Source of the DNA: Marinobacterium alkalitolerans
Lineage (GTDB): Bacteria; Pseudomonadota; Gammaproteobacteria; Pseudomonadales; Balneatricaceae
Assembly: GCF_017776525.1 (NCBI RefSeq)
Contig: NZ_JACVEW010000002.1
Span: forward strand, 1-64,000
Direction: 5' to 3'
DNA length: 64,000 bases
The notes under the pieces are model-generated. The model was not told the DNA's origin, ran no database searches, and saw nothing but the letters and a program-made list of their open reading frames with translations. Positions 62,216-64,000 of the stretch are shown piece by piece. A program made the position numbers and the translations under genes. Positions within the stretch are counted from its first letter, which is position 1, and each line of letters begins with the position of its first letter.

Positions 62216-63046
62216 ATGAAATGCGTTTCCTTTGATGCATTCCGCACGCTTCACCTTCCCAATACGTACTACATCAAGCCCGAGCACCTGTTTCGCGAGC
62301 GGGCGCGTATCGAGACGGCCGACTGGGTTCTGTTCCCGGAGTACTGGCAGATCAATGCGCTCGTATACGGCCTGAAAAAACGGATCTTTCCGAGCCTGTC
62401 GGCCTATCATATCGGCCACGACAAGGTGGAAATGACGCGTGCTTTCCAACTGGTCGTGCCGGGGCATACACCCTGGACGCTGATTGAGGCCAATACACCG
62501 GAAAACGCCGAGCGGGTCTGGCAGCAGATGCCCTTGCCGTTCGTGGCGAAGATCCCCAAGAGCAGTATGGGACAGGGGGTCTTTTTGATCGAGTCGCAGG
62601 CGGACTGGCGCCTCTATCTGGAGCGGACGCCGGTGATCTACACTCAGGAGCTGTTACCGATCGACAGGGACCTGCGCCTGATAGTGGTCGGGGGCAAGCT
62701 GGTGGACGGTTTCTGGCGCTGTCAGGGGCACAACGGTTTCCATAACAACCTGTCGCAGGGCGGTTCTGTCGATACCCAAACCCCCTTGCCCGCAGCGGCG
62801 GTTGAGCTGGTGTTGAAAGTCGCCAGACTGCTGGATATCGACCATGCCGGCTTTGATGTGGCGATGGTGGATGGCTATCCCTACCTGCTGGAATTCAACC
62901 GCCTGTTCGGCAACACCGGGCTACCGGGGCTGAGTCAGCGCGTGTCGGATGCCATTCTGGCACACCTGGAGGCTGCCAACGACCGGGGCGATGATGACGA
63001 CGACGATCCCAAGGACCCAACGCCGCCCATGCCGATTGCCGTTTAG
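62216..63046 (+). CDS. ATP-grasp (RimK-like) ligase of unknown substrate
   Basis: A 276-residue protein with the ATP-grasp fold: PLPFVAKIPKSSMGQGVFLI (ATP lysine and glycine-rich loop, about 105-124), VIYTQELLPIDRDLRLIVVGGKLV and the metal-binding LLEFNRLFGNTGLPG. Such enzymes join carboxylates to amines. It ends with an acidic DRGDDDDDDP tail. It is transcribed alone and overlaps the hydrogenase protease gene by 4 bases, convergent. Substrate not deducible. Confidence 0.82.
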   Translation: MKCVSFDAFRTLHLPNTYYIKPEHLFRERARIETADWVLFPEYWQINALVYGLKKRIFPSLSAYHIGHDKVEMTRAFQLVVPGHTPWTLIEANTPENAERVWQQMPLPFVAKIPKSSMGQGVFLIESQADWRLYLERTPVIYTQELLPIDRDLRLIVVGGKLVDGFWRCQGHNGFHNNLSQGGSVDTQTPLPAAAVELVLKVARLLDIDHAGFDVAMVDGYPYLLEFNRLFGNTGLPGLSQRVSDAILAHLEAANDRGDDDDDDPKDPTPPMPIAV

Positions 63047-63501
63047 TCCACCTCAGAGAACAGGGTTTCGGCCAGTTGCCGGGCCCCCTTGATGACAGCC
63101 GGTGACAGGCTCTCCTCCAGCCCGGGCGGATCAATGCAAATGCCGAAAATCCGCAGCGATGGCGGCCATTCGCCCAGTGCCTGAATCAGGGCCAGGGCTT
63201 GAGCCAGCCCCAAACCGTGGCTCGACGCGGGTTGGCTCTGCTCCAGCTGATCCAGAGACAGTGGCAGCCAGGTGCCAACGGGTTGATCTTCGGTCACCAC
63301 GGCATCGATCAGGGTGATACGGTCATACTGGCCCAGATACTCGATCAGACGACTGCCGGGCCGGTCCAGTCGCTCCAGCCGGATATGGTCGGGCAGGCTG
63401 AGAGCCTGCAGGGCTTCAATCACGGCCCAGCCTGCCTGGTCATCGCCAAACGGGGAGCCGATGCCCAGAATCAGCTCCGTGTCGGCTGAGTGAGCGTTCA
63501 C
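63043..63501 (-). CDS. hydrogenase maturation endopeptidase
   Basis: A 152-residue protein of the HybD/HoxW family: LGIGSPFGDDQAGWAVIEAL (residues 12-31, a G-x-G-x-P-x-x-x-DD variant), LIDAV and SSHGLGL supply the three nickel-sensing positions. It removes the C-terminal tail of the hydrogenase large subunit after nickel insertion. It overlaps the large-subunit gene upstream by 4 bases, so they are coupled. Confidence 0.88.
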   Translation of the reverse strand: MNAHSADTELILGIGSPFGDDQAGWAVIEALQALSLPDHIRLERLDRPGSRLIEYLGQYDRITLIDAVVTEDQPVGTWLPLSLDQLEQSQPASSHGLGLAQALALIQALGEWPPSLRIFGICIDPPGLEESLSPAVIKGARQLAETLFSEVD

Positions 63502-64000
63502 CGTTCGTGTTTCTCCAGGGTCAGGAAGTGAGTGGCACAGGAGATACAGGGGTCATAGTTGCGAATGACCTGCTCGGCCCTGAGCCGCAGTGCCTCGGCA
63601 TCCTGATCCAGCCCGAACGCGGTGAGGGAGCGGTGCAGGTCCGCCTCGATCCGCGCCTGATTCTGGCTCGTAGGGGGAACGATGCGGGCGGCCTTGATCA
63701 GCCCGTCCTGTCCCAGTGCGTAGCGATGCCAGAGCAGCCCGCGCGGCGCTTCACTCATGCCGTAGCCGACCCCTTCCGTTAGTGTCAGTGGTGTATGGGC
63801 CGAAGGGGGAAGCAGGTACTTACTCAGCCGTTCAATCGCTTCATGCAGTACCCACTCAATCTCGATGGCACGGGCCAGCAGGCTGTGAAACATGTTGTGC
63901 GAGGGCAGGGACAGGCCGATTTCGTTCAGGCGCTGCTGCAGAAAGGCAGGCAGCTGTGCGTGGTTCAGGTTCAGCCGGGCCAGCGGACCGGTCAGGTAGG
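63498..64000 (-). CDS. [NiFe] hydrogenase large subunit, C-terminal part (cut by window edge)
   Basis: About 166 residues are visible. YLTGPLARLNL near the window edge and DPCISCATHFLTLEKHER at the end match group 3 cytoplasmic hydrogenase large subunits; DPCISC holds two of the four nickel-binding Cys, and the cleavage His follows in ATHF. It continues beyond 64000. Group 3b versus 3d cannot be decided from this fragment. Confidence 0.88.
   Translation of the reverse strand, partial: YLTGPLARLNLNHAQLPAFLQQRLNEIGLSLPSHNMFHSLLARAIEIEWVLHEAIERLSKYLLPPSAHTPLTLTEGVGYGMSEAPRGLLWHRYALGQDGLIKAARIVPPTSQNQARIEADLHRSLTAFGLDQDAEALRLRAEQVIRNYDPCISCATHFLTLEKHER

Overview
The window is chromosomal DNA of a marine, probably halophilic gammaproteobacterium. 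The order rplM-rpsI-petABC-sspA-sspB, then dolP-diaA-yraN-lpoA divergent from rsmI and next to rnpB, is the gammaproteobacterial housekeeping arrangement. Ectoine breakdown, a TRAP transporter, glutarate oxidation and an H-NOX sensor suggest Oceanospirillales, perhaps a Marinobacterium-like genus; the genus is an inference. I see no rRNA, CRISPR array, insertion sequence, prophage or integron.

Layout. 0-14.9 kb: two identical tRNA-Pro genes, lrgAB, zapE, ribosomal proteins L13/S9, the cytochrome bc1 operon, stringent starvation proteins, the lpoA-dolP envelope cluster, rsmI, RNase P RNA, a DUF2238 membrane protein, a nuclease-fold protein and rsuA. 15-17.5 kb: an H-NOX nitric oxide sensor with its histidine kinase, and yejK. 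17.9-23.2 kb: a six-gene operon of alanine racemase, DUF1445, pxpB, pxpC, DUF4392 and D-amino-acid transaminase. It reads as a D-alanine/D-glutamate/5-oxoproline route. 23.3-25.2 kb: CRY-DASH and PsiE. 25.3-36.5 kb: a class III transaminase with a LysR regulator, the glutarate genes csiR/csiD/lhgO, a semialdehyde dehydrogenase, and a TRAP transporter with a universal stress protein. 37-38.9 kb: a chemoreceptor-like gene fused to a solute-binding domain and interrupted by an amber codon. 39-43.4 kb: a sulfide/persulfide operon (blh, DUF442-SQR-like fusion, SulP permease). 43.7-48.9 kb: ectoine degradation genes doeB2, doeD, doeA, doeC. 49-58.6 kb: a signalling block with a diguanylate cyclase, five receiver-domain proteins (HD-GYP-like, HTH, GGDEF-EAL, HDOD and CheY types), a CheC-like phosphatase and a second kinase. 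58.6-64 kb: rmuC, Sua5, an EamA transporter, an ATP-grasp enzyme, and the start of a group 3-type [NiFe] hydrogenase locus cut by the window edge.

Three parts deserve most attention. The D-amino-acid operon carries the two domains of mitochondrial D-glutamate cyclase as separate genes on either side of 5-oxoprolinase subunits. The 51-58.6 kb block contains the three output types known for H-NOX signalling (EAL, HTH and degenerate HD-GYP receivers), while the H-NOX/kinase pair lies 35 kb away without a regulator; its own kinase resembles the H-NOX kinase. The chemoreceptor has no membrane segment, carries a periplasmic-type ligand domain at its C-terminus, and is split by one stop codon. All functions are inferred from motifs, architecture and gene order read by eye; no database search was run.
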